Positions 32,276-43,093 of a stretch of DNA of 64,000 nucleotides are shown in pieces. The stretch is taken from NCBI GenBank assembly GCA_000750105.3, contig JPHH03000020.1, forward strand, positions 124,001-188,000, written 5' to 3'. Below the pieces are notes generated by a model that saw only the letters and a program-made list of their open reading frames with translations, did no database searches and was not told the DNA's origin. A program made the translations under genes and the position numbers. Each line of letters begins with the position of its first letter. Position 1 is the stretch's first letter. The stretch is from Tolypocladium sp. Sup5 PDA-1 (lineage: Eukaryota; Ascomycota; Sordariomycetes; Hypocreales; Ophiocordycipitaceae).

Positions 32276-32717
32276 TGGGGCCCGCCAATGGCAAACGACA
32301 GGTCACAGAGAGAGGAATAAAGATCACAGGGGACTGAATAGAGTCGGAGGGCCAAGGCCCAGTTGTAGAGTCGAAAGCAGCCTCGACAGCGAAAAGTCTC
32401 GAGGCAGGTCGTAGTAGAGTTTTCATTCCATGCGGTAGTTGTTGTACAAGCCTGCTAGTCACAGGAGCAGAGTGTATCGTACCCGCGTCCGTCCCGTCCA
32501 TCCGACGCCAGGGGAGAGGAGACGTCCTATTCTCCCTTCTATCCGTCCCAAAAACACCATCAAAAGCAGATGCCAGTCGTCCTCGCGCTGACAATCCCGC
32601 CCGCCCGTCAAACTCCTACATGTATCCCGCGCCGCTTCTTCATGATGCATCGCCCTGAAGCCCGTTTTGTGTCCGTCTCTGCGACGCCGCCAGATATGCA
32701 CCACCCATGGTGTTTGG
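32276..32717. other. Intergenic; 3' region of the Zn2Cys6 factor
   Basis: No supported gene in either strand. Confidence 0.35.
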
Positions 32718-35259
32718 TCAAAAGTTGCCCGGGTTGCCCATGTTGTTCACCATGCCCGTGTTGCCGATGCCGAGGCCGCCAAACATGGCCGCCGAGAGCT
32801 GGTCTCCGCTGTTTCCCACCATGTCCCCAAACATGTCCCAGTTAAACGCCGGCATGTCCAGATATCCGCCCAAGAACGGGTCCACATCTCCGCTCTGCGA
32901 CTGGAACTGCAGCGGCTGTCGCTGCTGCTGCTGTTGCTTTTGTTGCCCCTGCTGCTGCTGCTGCTGATGATGCTGCTGCTGATGATGCTGCTGCTGCTGT
33001 TGCGACTGCAGCGTCATTGGGGACGTCGCCGAGGACTGCATTGACGAGCGAGAGTCGTAGTTCGGAATAAGTTCTCGCAGACGCAGGATGAACTGCGGCG
33101 TCTGAATGGCCTGGCAGGCTTGCACAAGGGCCTTTTCGCGCATCTTCCATGCCTTGAGCGTAAACTGGGCCTGCACAGAGTACTGCTTTTGAGACATGTC
33201 AAAGAGCTCCGGGAGGTGCGCGTAAACACGTTCCACAACAGCCCAGCCGCGGTCAGAAAGACTGCCCGTCGGGCGTTGGCACAGCTGGCCCGTCATGACG
33301 GCAAAAACGTCGAGCTGAAAGTGCAGCTTCGCGAACCACAGGAACCCCGTGTCCGTAAGCCTCTCAAAGGCGTCAATCTTATGCTCGTTGCCCATGATGA
33401 TGACCTTGAACAGATTGTCCTTGGGGCCGAATATCTCGGTCCCCCACTCCGGCTGGTCGCGTATCGGCACCAGCATCTCGGATAGCTTGTTTGTAAGCAT
33501 TGGTCGAATGGTGAGAGCTGCCCTGTGGACACTGCCGGCGTTAACATCGACGTATTTACTTTCGAGCTCTATGAGCTTCATCTCAAGCTGCCGGATTCGG
33601 AAACGGAACTTCTCAAAGGTCGTCTGGTGCAGGGCCGAAGAGTCGTCGTTGCCCTCGAGCTCCTGCCCCAGCATAGCGGCTTCAAAGGCCGGGGCATCGT
33701 TGGCACTGTCCGTTGCCATCTTGAATTTGTAAATCTCGTTGATCAAGAGACAAAACGCCATCTCGGTCGGCCCTTCGCGTGGCACAACGGGCTCGGTGGA
33801 GCCTTGGAAGATGTCGGCGTCGTTGACGTTCAACGGCAGCCTCGTGTCCCAGAGCATGGGGAGGAGGGTTTGGCTGAGTCCAGACATCATGGCAAACTTG
33901 GAATCCTGGATGACGATTTGCCACCAGACCCTCCGCCGCATCTCGGTCTCGAAGGGGTCCAGGCCGAGCAGCTCGCCGTCACGATGGTAGCCCATCTTCT
34001 GGGCGATGCGGACAATGGTACCGCTAAGAATCCACGCAGCATGTCGATCGTAGCGTCCCTGGAGAGAGAACTGTCGCAGTGTTAGTAAAGACAGAGGTGC
34101 GTTACGGTGCGGTGCAGGGTCAGTACCAGGTAGAGAACAAGAGCTTGCAGCGTGGACATGTTGTAGTTTTTCAAAAAGTTGAATCGTATCAGAGCCACCT
34201 TTGTGCCTGCCGTGAACTTTTGCAGGGCTGTTTCCCTAGACACGCCAAACATTTGAATGCACTCGGTGTCGGAGAGGGAGAGGACGGCCATGTTGTAAAT
34301 GGAGAAGAGGAGGGCTTGGTAGTGGATGGGAACATTGCTCATGTTGGTCGCCGCCTCCATGACGTACGAATGGACGGTGGGCGCATGGATGACCTTGGTC
34401 AAGGGGTTCACGCGGTCGAGGAAGAGCTGCCAGAGCTTGAAGCTATGAATAGGGTCCGGCTGGAGGTCCTCGATGTTGGCCGTCGAGAGGTCCCCGGGGA
34501 AGAAGAGGTCGGTGTTGTTGTCCGGGGTCAGGTCCTCGGAGCCCAGGATGCTGGAGTCCTCGGGGTCTTCTGTTTCCACAATGTCACGCATGGCCTGGAG
34601 CTGAAGACAGTGTCAGCCGACATGTACATATATCCGAAGCGGTCTGGCACGTCGCTGCTAGCGGCCATCGGGACCTTCAAGCGGCGCAACTCACCTCATC
34701 GTATACGCTGGCCCAGATGTAGCTGTCCATGAAGCGCATGCCGCCCTCTTCGTTGACCATTTTGCAAGCCGGCTTCCAACTTTGCTGGGTGTCAGTACTC
34801 CTCGGGGTGGAATCCGACGGTTCCGGCTTGACGTCGCTGGTGACGGGCGTCAAGGGCGAGGGCGACTGGCCCTGCTGGTCGGCCGGGCCCGAGCCGCCGG
34901 CGTACTGCTTGAGCAGCTCCTCGCATCGCGCAAGGCGCTCCTGGAGGTCCTGGTTCGGTCGCCGGCGCTTGCGGGCCGGGGCCGGCGTGCTCGGCGTACA
35001 GGAGACATTTGCCTGAGGCGCACGACGGAGTCAGCGTTGCGGACGGAGAGACGTTCGGGCTGGGTATATCTGCGACAGGACAAAGAGTGGGGAGGAGGGG
35101 TATCTCGCGGGCAGGCGGCAGCAGCATGTGTAACATGTAACGGACCTTGACGCAGTTGGAGCAGGGAAAGTTGCGGTCGCACTTGATCTTGCGATGTTGG
35201 CAGAGCACACAGGCCAGCACGCGGGCGTGCCTGTGAGGGGCAGCGGGATGTGACGACAT
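32718..35259 (-). CDS. Zn(II)2Cys6 fungal-specific transcription factor with polyglutamine tail
   Basis: Model complement(join(32718..34070, 34127..34600, 34695..35012, 35146..35259)), 752 aa. Nuclear DNA-binding regulator. The binuclear zinc cluster is split by intron 1: ACVLCQHRKIKCDRNFPCSNCVK joins ANVSC, giving all six cysteines. A basic segment (RKRRRPNQDLQERL) and a coiled region follow. The fungal_trans middle-homology domain is seen in exons 3-4 (HSFKLWQLFLDRVNPLTK, ALLFSIYNMAVLSLSD, MGYHRDGELLGLDPFETEMRRRVWW). The C-terminus is rich in Gln/His (about 32915-33010), then Gly/Met/Asn. Targets are unknown; no adjacent biosynthetic cluster is evident. Confidence 0.92.
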
Positions 35260-37348
35260 GTCTGGATGCGCAGCGGGTGCTTCTCACATGCCAGGTCGCA
35301 GCCGTATCGTAGAGTCGGCGACGGCTGTCCGCAACGGATCTAGAACCCGGGACAAGGCCGTGCGAGGCAGAGAATTCGGGCGCGTGACGGACGGACTGGA
35401 TCGCAGCGCAAAGTAGGCGAGGCACCAAGGCCAACAGAGGCAGGGCCGTTATGCGACCGGGTCGCCCTGTTGGCGTATTTATTCGACCGCGCAGCCGGTG
35501 CTGCCTGGGCTCGGTATCATCCGCGGTCAGGGGCTATGTTGAAGAAATGTTGGAAACTCTTCGCAGGGGCAGTAGACAACGTTGCTGCCTATCCTCGACG
35601 GTGACGCTGGAGGTGGTGGATTGCACGTGGACGAGAGCCAGTACTTGTAGTGTACTTGAGCGCAGCGGTCGCAGCCAGATGCAAGGTTGCCGCTAGGAGG
35701 CCTGGCAAGCCTGGTCAGCGCCACCCAGCCTCGACGCGCGCTAGGCTGCAGCACACCTTGGAAATAGAACACCCCGAACCCAGTCAGATCAGGTAACGGC
35801 GAGGTACCCACGATCGATGGGGAATTGCCTCGGTGGGGGAGGATCAGATTCGAACAGGGACTGATACCTGAGACTGTGAGGTGGACAATATTGAAGACGC
35901 AGCAGGCATCTACAGCGTGTTTGAGGCAGCAAGAGTAACAGGGCAAACGGCCTGGATTTTATCTGTGGCGGACGGCTGCGGAGATTGAGGTGTGTTTACA
36001 CTACCAAGCAGCGGAGAAACATCTGGACGGAAGACGTAAGACGGAAGTGGGCGGCAGTGCTAGAGATGAAACGAGAGAGAACGAGAGAGAACGAGAGAGA
36101 GAAGATGCCAGATGTCCGTTGAGCGCGGAACAGATACCCGGGTGTGATGGTGTGCCAGCTCCCTTACACGTAACCACTTGATGGGATGGAAGCGGATGGC
36201 TTATTCTTATTATCAGACCCCTGGATGGCTCAGCTGAGCCCTGATCATTCCGCGGACTTTGGACTGCAAGCAGCCTTCACTCGCATTTGGTACGAAGCAT
36301 TATTATAGGTTCGGACGGCTTAGTTAGGAATGGCAGTGCTCCGCCAGGAATATCACGGCAGGCTTGCCGACTACAACGCCGACCCTTACGTCAGCAGACT
36401 CGGTTATGCAGAGCTGTGACGTTCCGGCTTCGAGTGCACAAGCAGCCAAGGCAGCCTTGCAGTCCGAGACCCGGCAGCGTCCACCAACGGTGGTGACGCG
36501 ACAGCAAGCTGCAAGCCGCAAATTCAAACAGGGGACCCGTGGTTCGGGAAGACCAGGAAGATGGGCGCTGGGGGAATCCGCTGGACCCCGGCGGTGCGGG
36601 AGCGGCTGATCGCGCTGGAGAGGAGCTCTGTGGATGGCCGCTCTCGAATGCAATTCGTAGTGCCGCAGATTCTGGCCCTCGTGACCAGATGACTCTTTGG
36701 GTCTGAGTCTTTTTTTTAACGTCGCTTGTGGTTCTCTTCCTTTTCTTTCCGACGTACGAAACGGAGTGCATACTCACGGGCTAGGTATCTAGTCGCGGGG
36801 CTTCCTCAATTGAGAATTGCCGTTGCAGGGGCCACATCCTGTTGTCGTCGTCAACCGTCAATTTTACTTCGCACTCGGAACGAAGGACGCCATGACATGG
36901 TGGGTTCGGTGGGTTCAGCGTTCACGTCGCTGTTTGGCCGCCTTGGGAGTCGCACTCCCCCCGCTCAAGCCCCTGTCGCCCCTTGCCCCAGGGGCCCAGC
37001 GAGCGACTGAGCCACGTCAGGTACCTAGGTACCGAAGGTGGACAGGAATCAGTGGAGGGCTCCAGCGACCAATGGCAGCGCCGTGGATTCAGATCACCAG
37101 CCCCACGCCTGCGACTCTCGTGCCTGTGCTCCGGAACCACTCCATTGGATCCAGAGATGCCGGCGTTCGGACCAAGGCCAATTGATCCCGAGCGCCGCTT
37201 CACCTCCCGGGGGGGGAATTATGCTGCTTCCTCACGAGCGCCGTCTCCATCTCCGAATTGCCCCGCCCGCCGTGCCCACCGTGCCTGCCGCCGTCGACTG
37301 CGCCGAGAGGTGACCGGTTCCTTTGAACCTCGGACTGATCACGCAGCA
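35260..37348. other. Intergenic, 2.1 kb
   Basis: No supported gene. It holds a purine repeat at 36071-36100 (about three ACGAGAGAGA units) and a perfect 14-base palindrome GGTACCTAGGTACC at 37020-37033. The left part is the promoter of the Zn2Cys6 factor. Confidence 0.45.
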
Positions 37349-39419
37349 ATGCTGCCCACAGTACGGACTACGCCTCCCCGACGCAACCCAAGCTTTGGCT
37401 CCGTTGATGATGGAATCGTATCATTGACCGTCCTACAGCAAAGGGCCGCGGCGCTGCCCGCTTCCCGCGCCTCCAGCCGGCTACTCTCCCAAAGTCGGGC
37501 CCTCCGACCATCGCAATGCTGGAACCGCGCCTCTAGAACCGTCTTCCTCAGCACCTCTCGCCTTCGCAACGCCGACGCCTTCCACTCTCAGCTCGAAGAC
37601 GCCCGCAGCCCCTCCGGCCTCTTCTCCTCCGCCGCCGCCGCCCCCGAGTCCCCCCAGAATGGTCCGGACTGATGCCGCCAGCATCTGGGCCACGGGCCGC
37701 ACCTGGTGGCAGATCCCCCCGATTGCAAAGGTCACCCTGACGGGAATCATGCCCCCTGGCGTCACCGGCAAGGACATCATCTGGCCCTGTGCGGCCTCTT
37801 CAACCAGGACGACGTCCTCAACCACGCCACCGAGTTCACCGGCTCCGAGCAGACCATGAGCAGCATCCCCGTCGACGACCGCTTGACCCATTGCCAACAT
37901 GACCACCGAGTGGGGAGCGCTGACCGGCCTCTTTCCCCTCGATTCTGTGCTCACCTCGTGGCTGCGGGCCAAGGCGACCACCTCGGCCATGCTGCACCCT
38001 GACCTCGGTACCAAGGGCCGCTTCAACCACGAACGCCTCAACGACCTCCTGCAGAATCAGCTCGGGGCCGACCCCGGGGCCACGTACGCCAATTCACTCT
38101 ACCTCAACCTCTCTACCCTGTCCCCGTCTGTGGCCGGCCCCAACTCCGTCAAGATTGCGACGCCGCTCCGCGATCTCAAGGCTCAGAAGATCCCCCTGAA
38201 TAAGGCGTACCTCGTCTCATGTACCAACTCCCGATCATCCGACATTGCCGCCGCCGCTCGTGTCTTCCGTGAGGCGGCCAAGGATGGCCCTATTCCCAAG
38301 ATTGCCCCGGGTGTAAACTTTTACATCGCCGCTGCATCTATTCCCGAGTAGCAGGCCGCCGAGGACGCCGGCGACTGGCAGGTTCTCCTCGAGGCTGGCG
38401 CTCAGCCCCTCCCCGCCGGCTGCGGTCCTTGCATCGGCCTCGACCGGCCTGTTAGAGCCCGGCGAGGTTGCCATCAGCGCCAGCAACCGAAACTTCAAGG
38501 GCCGCATGGGCTCCACGGATGCCAAGGCGTACCTGGCCAACCCCGAAGTCGTGGCCGCCAGTGCTCTCAAGGGTCAAATCGGCGGCCCGGGCTGGTACGA
38601 CGGCGTGGAAAAGGTCATCATCGGCGAGGACAACGGCGACGTCGAGGCCGACAAGGCCATGAGCATCGAGGATGCTCTGGACAAGATCATTGCCGAGGCT
38701 GAGAGCATGATTGCCGGCGCCGAACAGGACTTTAGCGCGTCTGCCGAGACCAAGCCGGTCGAGGAGGAGTCGGAGACCCTGACGGACATCCTGCCCGGCT
38801 TCCCCGAGAAGATGGGGGGCGAGATTGTCTTTTGCGACGCCGACAACATCAACACTGACGGCATCTACCCCGGCAAGTGAGTTTGCATTCCCCCATTTGC
38901 ATTGAAAATCCCTACTAATTCGGGAAAGGTTCACCTACCAGGACAACGTGTCCGTCGAGAAAATGTCCGAGGTGTGCATGGCAAACTACGACCCCGAGTT
39001 CCGCCACGTCGCCAAGTCGGGCGGCATCCTCGTCTCGGGCTTCAACTTTGGCTGCGGCTGCTCGCGCGAGCAGGCCGCCACCTCCATCCTCGCCAAGCAG
39101 ATCCCGCTCGTCGTCGCCGGCAGCTTCGGCAACATCTTCTCCCGCAACAGCATCAACGACGCCCTCATGGGCGTCGAGGTGCCGCGGCTCGTCCGGCACC
39201 TGCGCGAGGTCTTCAAGGCCGACGGTGGCAGCGGTAGCAAGGCTCTCACGCGGCGCACGGGGTGGACGCTCGTCTGGGACGTGCGTAGGAGCAAGGTCGT
39301 CTCACGGAAACGGCGGCGAGACGTGGAGCCAGAAGGTCGGCGAGCTGTCGCCCAACGTGCAGGAGATTATCGCGAGGGGCGGCTTGGAGAAGTGGGTGAA
39401 GACGGAGATTGAAAAGTAG
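37349..39419 (+). pseudogene. Broken homoaconitase (lysine biosynthesis) gene
   Basis: Remains of mitochondrial homoaconitase, the aminoadipate-pathway enzyme that isomerises homocitrate. An N-terminal presequence-like frame (to about 37660; RTVFLSTSRLRN, AFHSQLEDA) abuts directly the middle of the enzyme (RTDAASIWATGRTWWQIPP). The intervening about 150 or more residues are missing. Further lesions: a small deletion near 37780, a one-base insertion near 37890, an in-frame TAG at 38349-38351 (SIPE-stop, where the family has Gln-Gln), a frameshift near 38440, and another near 39295. A phase-correct intron at 38877..38928 survives. Recognisable later parts include CGPCIGL, GRMGSTDAKAYL, SGFNFGCGCSREQA and the C-terminal GGLEKWVKTEI. 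Because the lesions are multiple and independent, an intact copy must exist elsewhere if the fungus makes lysine. Confidence 0.85.
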
Positions 39420-39588
39420 GGATATACCATGCATGTCGGGGCAGTCTTCTAGGCTTAGAAACGGATGTGCTCTGGGGTTTGGAAAAGGTGTTCATTGCCA
39501 TGTACATTTCATCCGAAAAGTTTCAGTTACGGGGAGAGATGATGCTGATATATGGCTGGTTAGATGTCCTCTAGTTACAAGATTTTGT

Positions 39589-41051
39589 TCAAAACAGGGA
39601 TCCTATATCGGGACTCGACGGCGGTGATGTACTAACAGCCGTGTCCGGCTCTTGGCTTTCAACAGGCACAAGCGCCAGCTTCTTCTTCTTCTTGGCCACC
39701 CGCCTGTGGCTCGCGCCGTTGACGTGCCGCCGCCAGGCCTGCTCCGTCACGAGCACCGTCTGGCACAGCTCGCACGTGCGCTGGCACGGCGTCTCCCGCG
39801 GCGGCGGGTCGCCCGCGCTGGCGAGCACCTCGCGCGCGCGGTCCGACAGCTCGGCGGCCGGGGGCCGGGCGTCGCCGCGGAGGAACTGCTGCGTCAGCGC
39901 GGCGGCGGGCTCGACGACGTGGCGCGCGAAGCGCGAGGCGTCGGTGCTGTCAACAAGGTAAAGGCTGGCCATGGCCTGGGGGCCTTCCTCCTGGAGGCGG
40001 CGCATCTGTTTGAGCCGGATCCATTTGGTTTGGTAGTTGGCGTAGCGGCGGGTGGCGGATTTCATCCCCTCTAGGCCGGAGGTCTTGCGTTTGTCCAGCT
40101 CGGCGGCGTCCTTGGCTTCGTCCAGGGCGGCCATGTACGGCTCAAACTGCTTGTATCCGATGGACTGCCAGATGCCCTTGGTCATGTCCAGCACCCGGCC
40201 CTCAGCCGCCTTCTTGTGCTTGAACTCAAACAGCTCGCGGACCTCGTCCAAGAGACCAGCGTCCAGCATCTTGTCCACGCGCTTGTCCAACCTCTCCACC
40301 AAGACGTCGCGGTCAGAGTACACCCAGAACAGGAGCTTCTCCCAGGGCTGGCCCGCACCCGCCTCCTTGACCGCCGCGGCCTTGCGCTCCTGCTGCTCCG
40401 CGTAGAACTGCGACGCGGGCTTCCCGGTGTGGAGGTAGATCTCGAGGGAGCGCTGGATCTTGCGCCGGTCGTTGGGGTGCCAGCGGTCCGCCATGACAGG
40501 GTCCCACTTCCGCAGCTCCTGGAGGAGGACCTCTGTGGGCTCGTCGAGGACGGGAAACGACTTTGCGGGATCCGCGTGCACGTCGTCCAGGATGACGTCT
40601 GTGAAGAGCAAGGGGTCGACGTAGTACTGAGTCCCGCCGACGAGGATGGGCAGGTTGCCTCTGCCTCGGATCTCGCTAATGACCTTGGTGGCCTCGCGCT
40701 TAAAGTTCTCGACATCCCAGGGGTCTTCATCGGGGGCGATGTGGCCCAGGAGGTGGTGGGGGATGCCGCGCTGCTCATGCGTAGTGATTTTGTTGGTGAT
40801 GATGGGCAACCCATGGTACAGCTGCATGGCATCGGCGTTTATGACCTCTCCCCTAAAGCGAGTCGCCAGCTCGACGGCCAACTATATGTTCTTAGAAACT
40901 GGGTGATCTTTACTGAGGATCGAAGAAGTCTTACATCCGATTTTCCAGTCCCCGTCGACCCCAGGACGACCAGTAGTGGTTCTGCTGGAGCTTTGCGGGT
41001 CGCCATCGTTGCAACATTGCGCCTGAGAAGGGGTCCGATACGGCTGAGCAT
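39589..41051 (-). CDS. MOD5: tRNA dimethylallyltransferase (isopentenyltransferase) with C-terminal zinc finger
   Basis: Model complement(join(39589..40881, 40935..41051)), 469 aa. It transfers a dimethylallyl group to A37 of tRNAs reading codons that start with U (i6A), in cytosol, nucleus and mitochondria. The P-loop GSTGTGKSD lies at residues 31-39, ending exactly at the intron. Downstream come INADAMQLYHGLPIITNK, GIPHHLLGHI, LVGGTQYYVDPLLF, WHPNDRRKIQRSLEIY, and the eukaryote-typical matrin/C2H2-type finger CELCQTVLVTEQAWRRHV. A second Met at residue 16 could give the shorter isoform often used for dual targeting. Length and order are normal. Confidence 0.95.
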
Positions 41052-41463
41052 GCGTGTCTCGAGCTCGTCATCGGCTCATCGCGTCGTTTGCATCTACACC
41101 AAGGCGGCCGCTGAAGAATTCATCAATCTCAAGCGCCTTTTGCGTCGACGAGCTGTGGCACGGATGCATTTCTCCAAAGAGCATCCCCACATCCTCAATG
41201 CAGAATGGCGCGTGCCAGCACAGCACGGAGCTTGAGCCCCTGTGGGGTCACGTGCAGACCCCAATAATTTTGGACTGGACACATCTACATTTCGGGGGCG
41301 CCGTCAGCCATTGAAGCCAGATCGCCAACCTCCCTCCCTGACCATCGACCTCCCCCAACCCGCCTCGCGAGCTCATCACAGCTCGCTTCCTCTTCCTCTC
41401 CTCTCTCCTTGGAGGCATTGAGTCCATTCCTTTCCCCCCCGTTTTGTTTCCTCAACCGCCACG
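41052..41463. promoter_or_regulatory. Bidirectional promoter between MOD5 and SEC61
   Basis: 412 bases separate the two ATGs. It contains CACGTG at 41249-41254 inside the near-palindrome GGGGTCACGTGCAGACCCC, a CCAAT at 41261-41265, and a C/T-rich tract just before the SEC61 start. These are motif observations only. Confidence 0.5.
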
Positions 41464-43093
41464 ATGAGTTCCTGTAAGTTGCCCCCGTCGTGCGCTGCAC
41501 TCGTGCGTGCCCGACCGAGCTGCGAAGCTCGATCGAGTCGCGCGACCGCGCCCCATTACGCGCGCCATTGGCCCTCTGTGATGTGATGCTGACGCGCGCG
41601 ATGCCTCTGCAGTACGATTTCTCGACCTGGTCAAGCCGTTCGTGCCGTTCCTCCCCGAGGTTCAGCAGCCGGAGACGAAGATCCCCTTCAACCAGAAGAT
41701 GATGTGGACGGCCCTGACGCTGCTCATCTTCCTGGTCATGAGCCAGATGCCCCTGTACGGCATCGTCTCGTCCGACAACTCGGACCCCCTATACTGGCTG
41801 CGAATGGTGATTGCGAGTAATCGAGGAACGCTGATGGAGCTGGGCATCACCCCCATCATCTCGTCGGGCATGGTCTTCCAGCTCCTCGCCGGCACCCACA
41901 TGATCGACGTCAACCTCGACCTCAAGTCGGACCGCGAGCTGTACCAGACGGCGCAGAAGCTCTTCGCCTTCATCCTGTCCGCCGGCACCGCCACCGTCTA
42001 CGTCTTCACCGGCCTCTACGGCCCGCCCTCCGACCTCGGCGCCGGCATCGTCTTCCTGCTCATCCTGCAGCTCGTCGTCGCCGGCATGATTGTCATCCTG
42101 CTCGACGAGCTCCTGCAAAAGGGCTACGGTCTCGGCAGCGGCATCTCCCTCTTCATCGCCACCAACATCTGCGAGTCCATCATGTGGAAGGCCTTCTCCC
42201 CCACCACCATCAACACCGGCCGTGGCCCCGAGTTCGAGGGTGCCGTCATTGCCCTCTTCCACCTCCTCTTCACCTGGCCCAACAAGCAGCGCGCCCTCCA
42301 GGAGGCCTTTTACAGGCAGAACCTGCCCAACATCATGAACCTGCTGGCCACCATCATCGTCTTCGTCGCCGTCATCTACCTCCAGGGCTTCCGCGTCGAG
42401 ATTCCCGTCAAGTCGTCCCGCCAGCGTGGTGCCCGCGGCTCCTACCCCGTGCGCCTGTTCTACACGTCCAACATGCCCATCATGCTGCAGTCGGCCCTTT
42501 CGTCCAACGTCTTCCTCATCAGCCAGATGCTGTACTCGCGCTTCTCCGAGAACCTCCTCGTCCGCCTCTTCGGTGTCTGGGAGGCCAAGGACGGCTCGGC
42601 CCAGCTGCACGCCATCTCCGGTCTCGCCTACTACATGTCGCCCCCGCTTAACTTCAAGGACGCGCTCCTCGACCCCATCCACACAGCCGCCTACATCGTC
42701 TACATGCTCGGCGCCTGCGCCCTCTTCTCCAAGACGTGGATCGAGGTGTCGGGATCCAGCCCTCGTGACGTTGCCAAGCAGCTCAAGGACCAGGGCCTCG
42801 TCATGGCCGGCCACCGCGACCAGAGCATGTACAAGGAGCTCAAGCGCATCATCCCCACCGCCGCCGCCTTTGGCGGTGCCTGCATCGGTGCGCTGTCCGT
42901 CTTCAGCGACCTGATGGGCGCTCTCGGCTCCGGCACCGGTACCCTCCTTGCTGTTACGTGAGTTGCCCCCAATTGCTCTGTTCCACTGAAACTGTTTTCG
43001 CTGACTGGATTTCGCAGCATCATCTACGGCTACTTCGAAATCGCCGCCAAGGAGGGCGACCTGTCCGGCATGAAGGGCATGATCATGGGCTAA
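41464..43093 (+). CDS. SEC61: Protein transport protein Sec61 subunit alpha
   Basis: Model join(41464..41473, 41613..42957, 43018..43093), 476 aa. It is the pore subunit of the ER translocon, with Sec61-beta and -gamma. The first coding exon is only 10 bases (Met-Ser-Ser plus one base). The join yields MSSLRFLDLVKPFVPFLPEV, the near-invariant fungal N-terminus. Ten hydrophobic helices are present; the plug region (PLYGIVSS), GYGLGSGISLFIATNICE, GFRVEIPVKSSRQRG (cytosolic loop 6) and AKQLKDQGLVMAGHRD (loop 8) are easily recognised. The final exon encodes IIYGYFEIAAKEGDL and a short tail. Length is standard for the family. Confidence 0.97.

Noticed and set aside
37349..39419. Two or three separate short aconitase-like genes
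   Set aside because: The pieces align in order to one homoaconitase and are separated only by frameshifts and one stop, so they are one broken gene.
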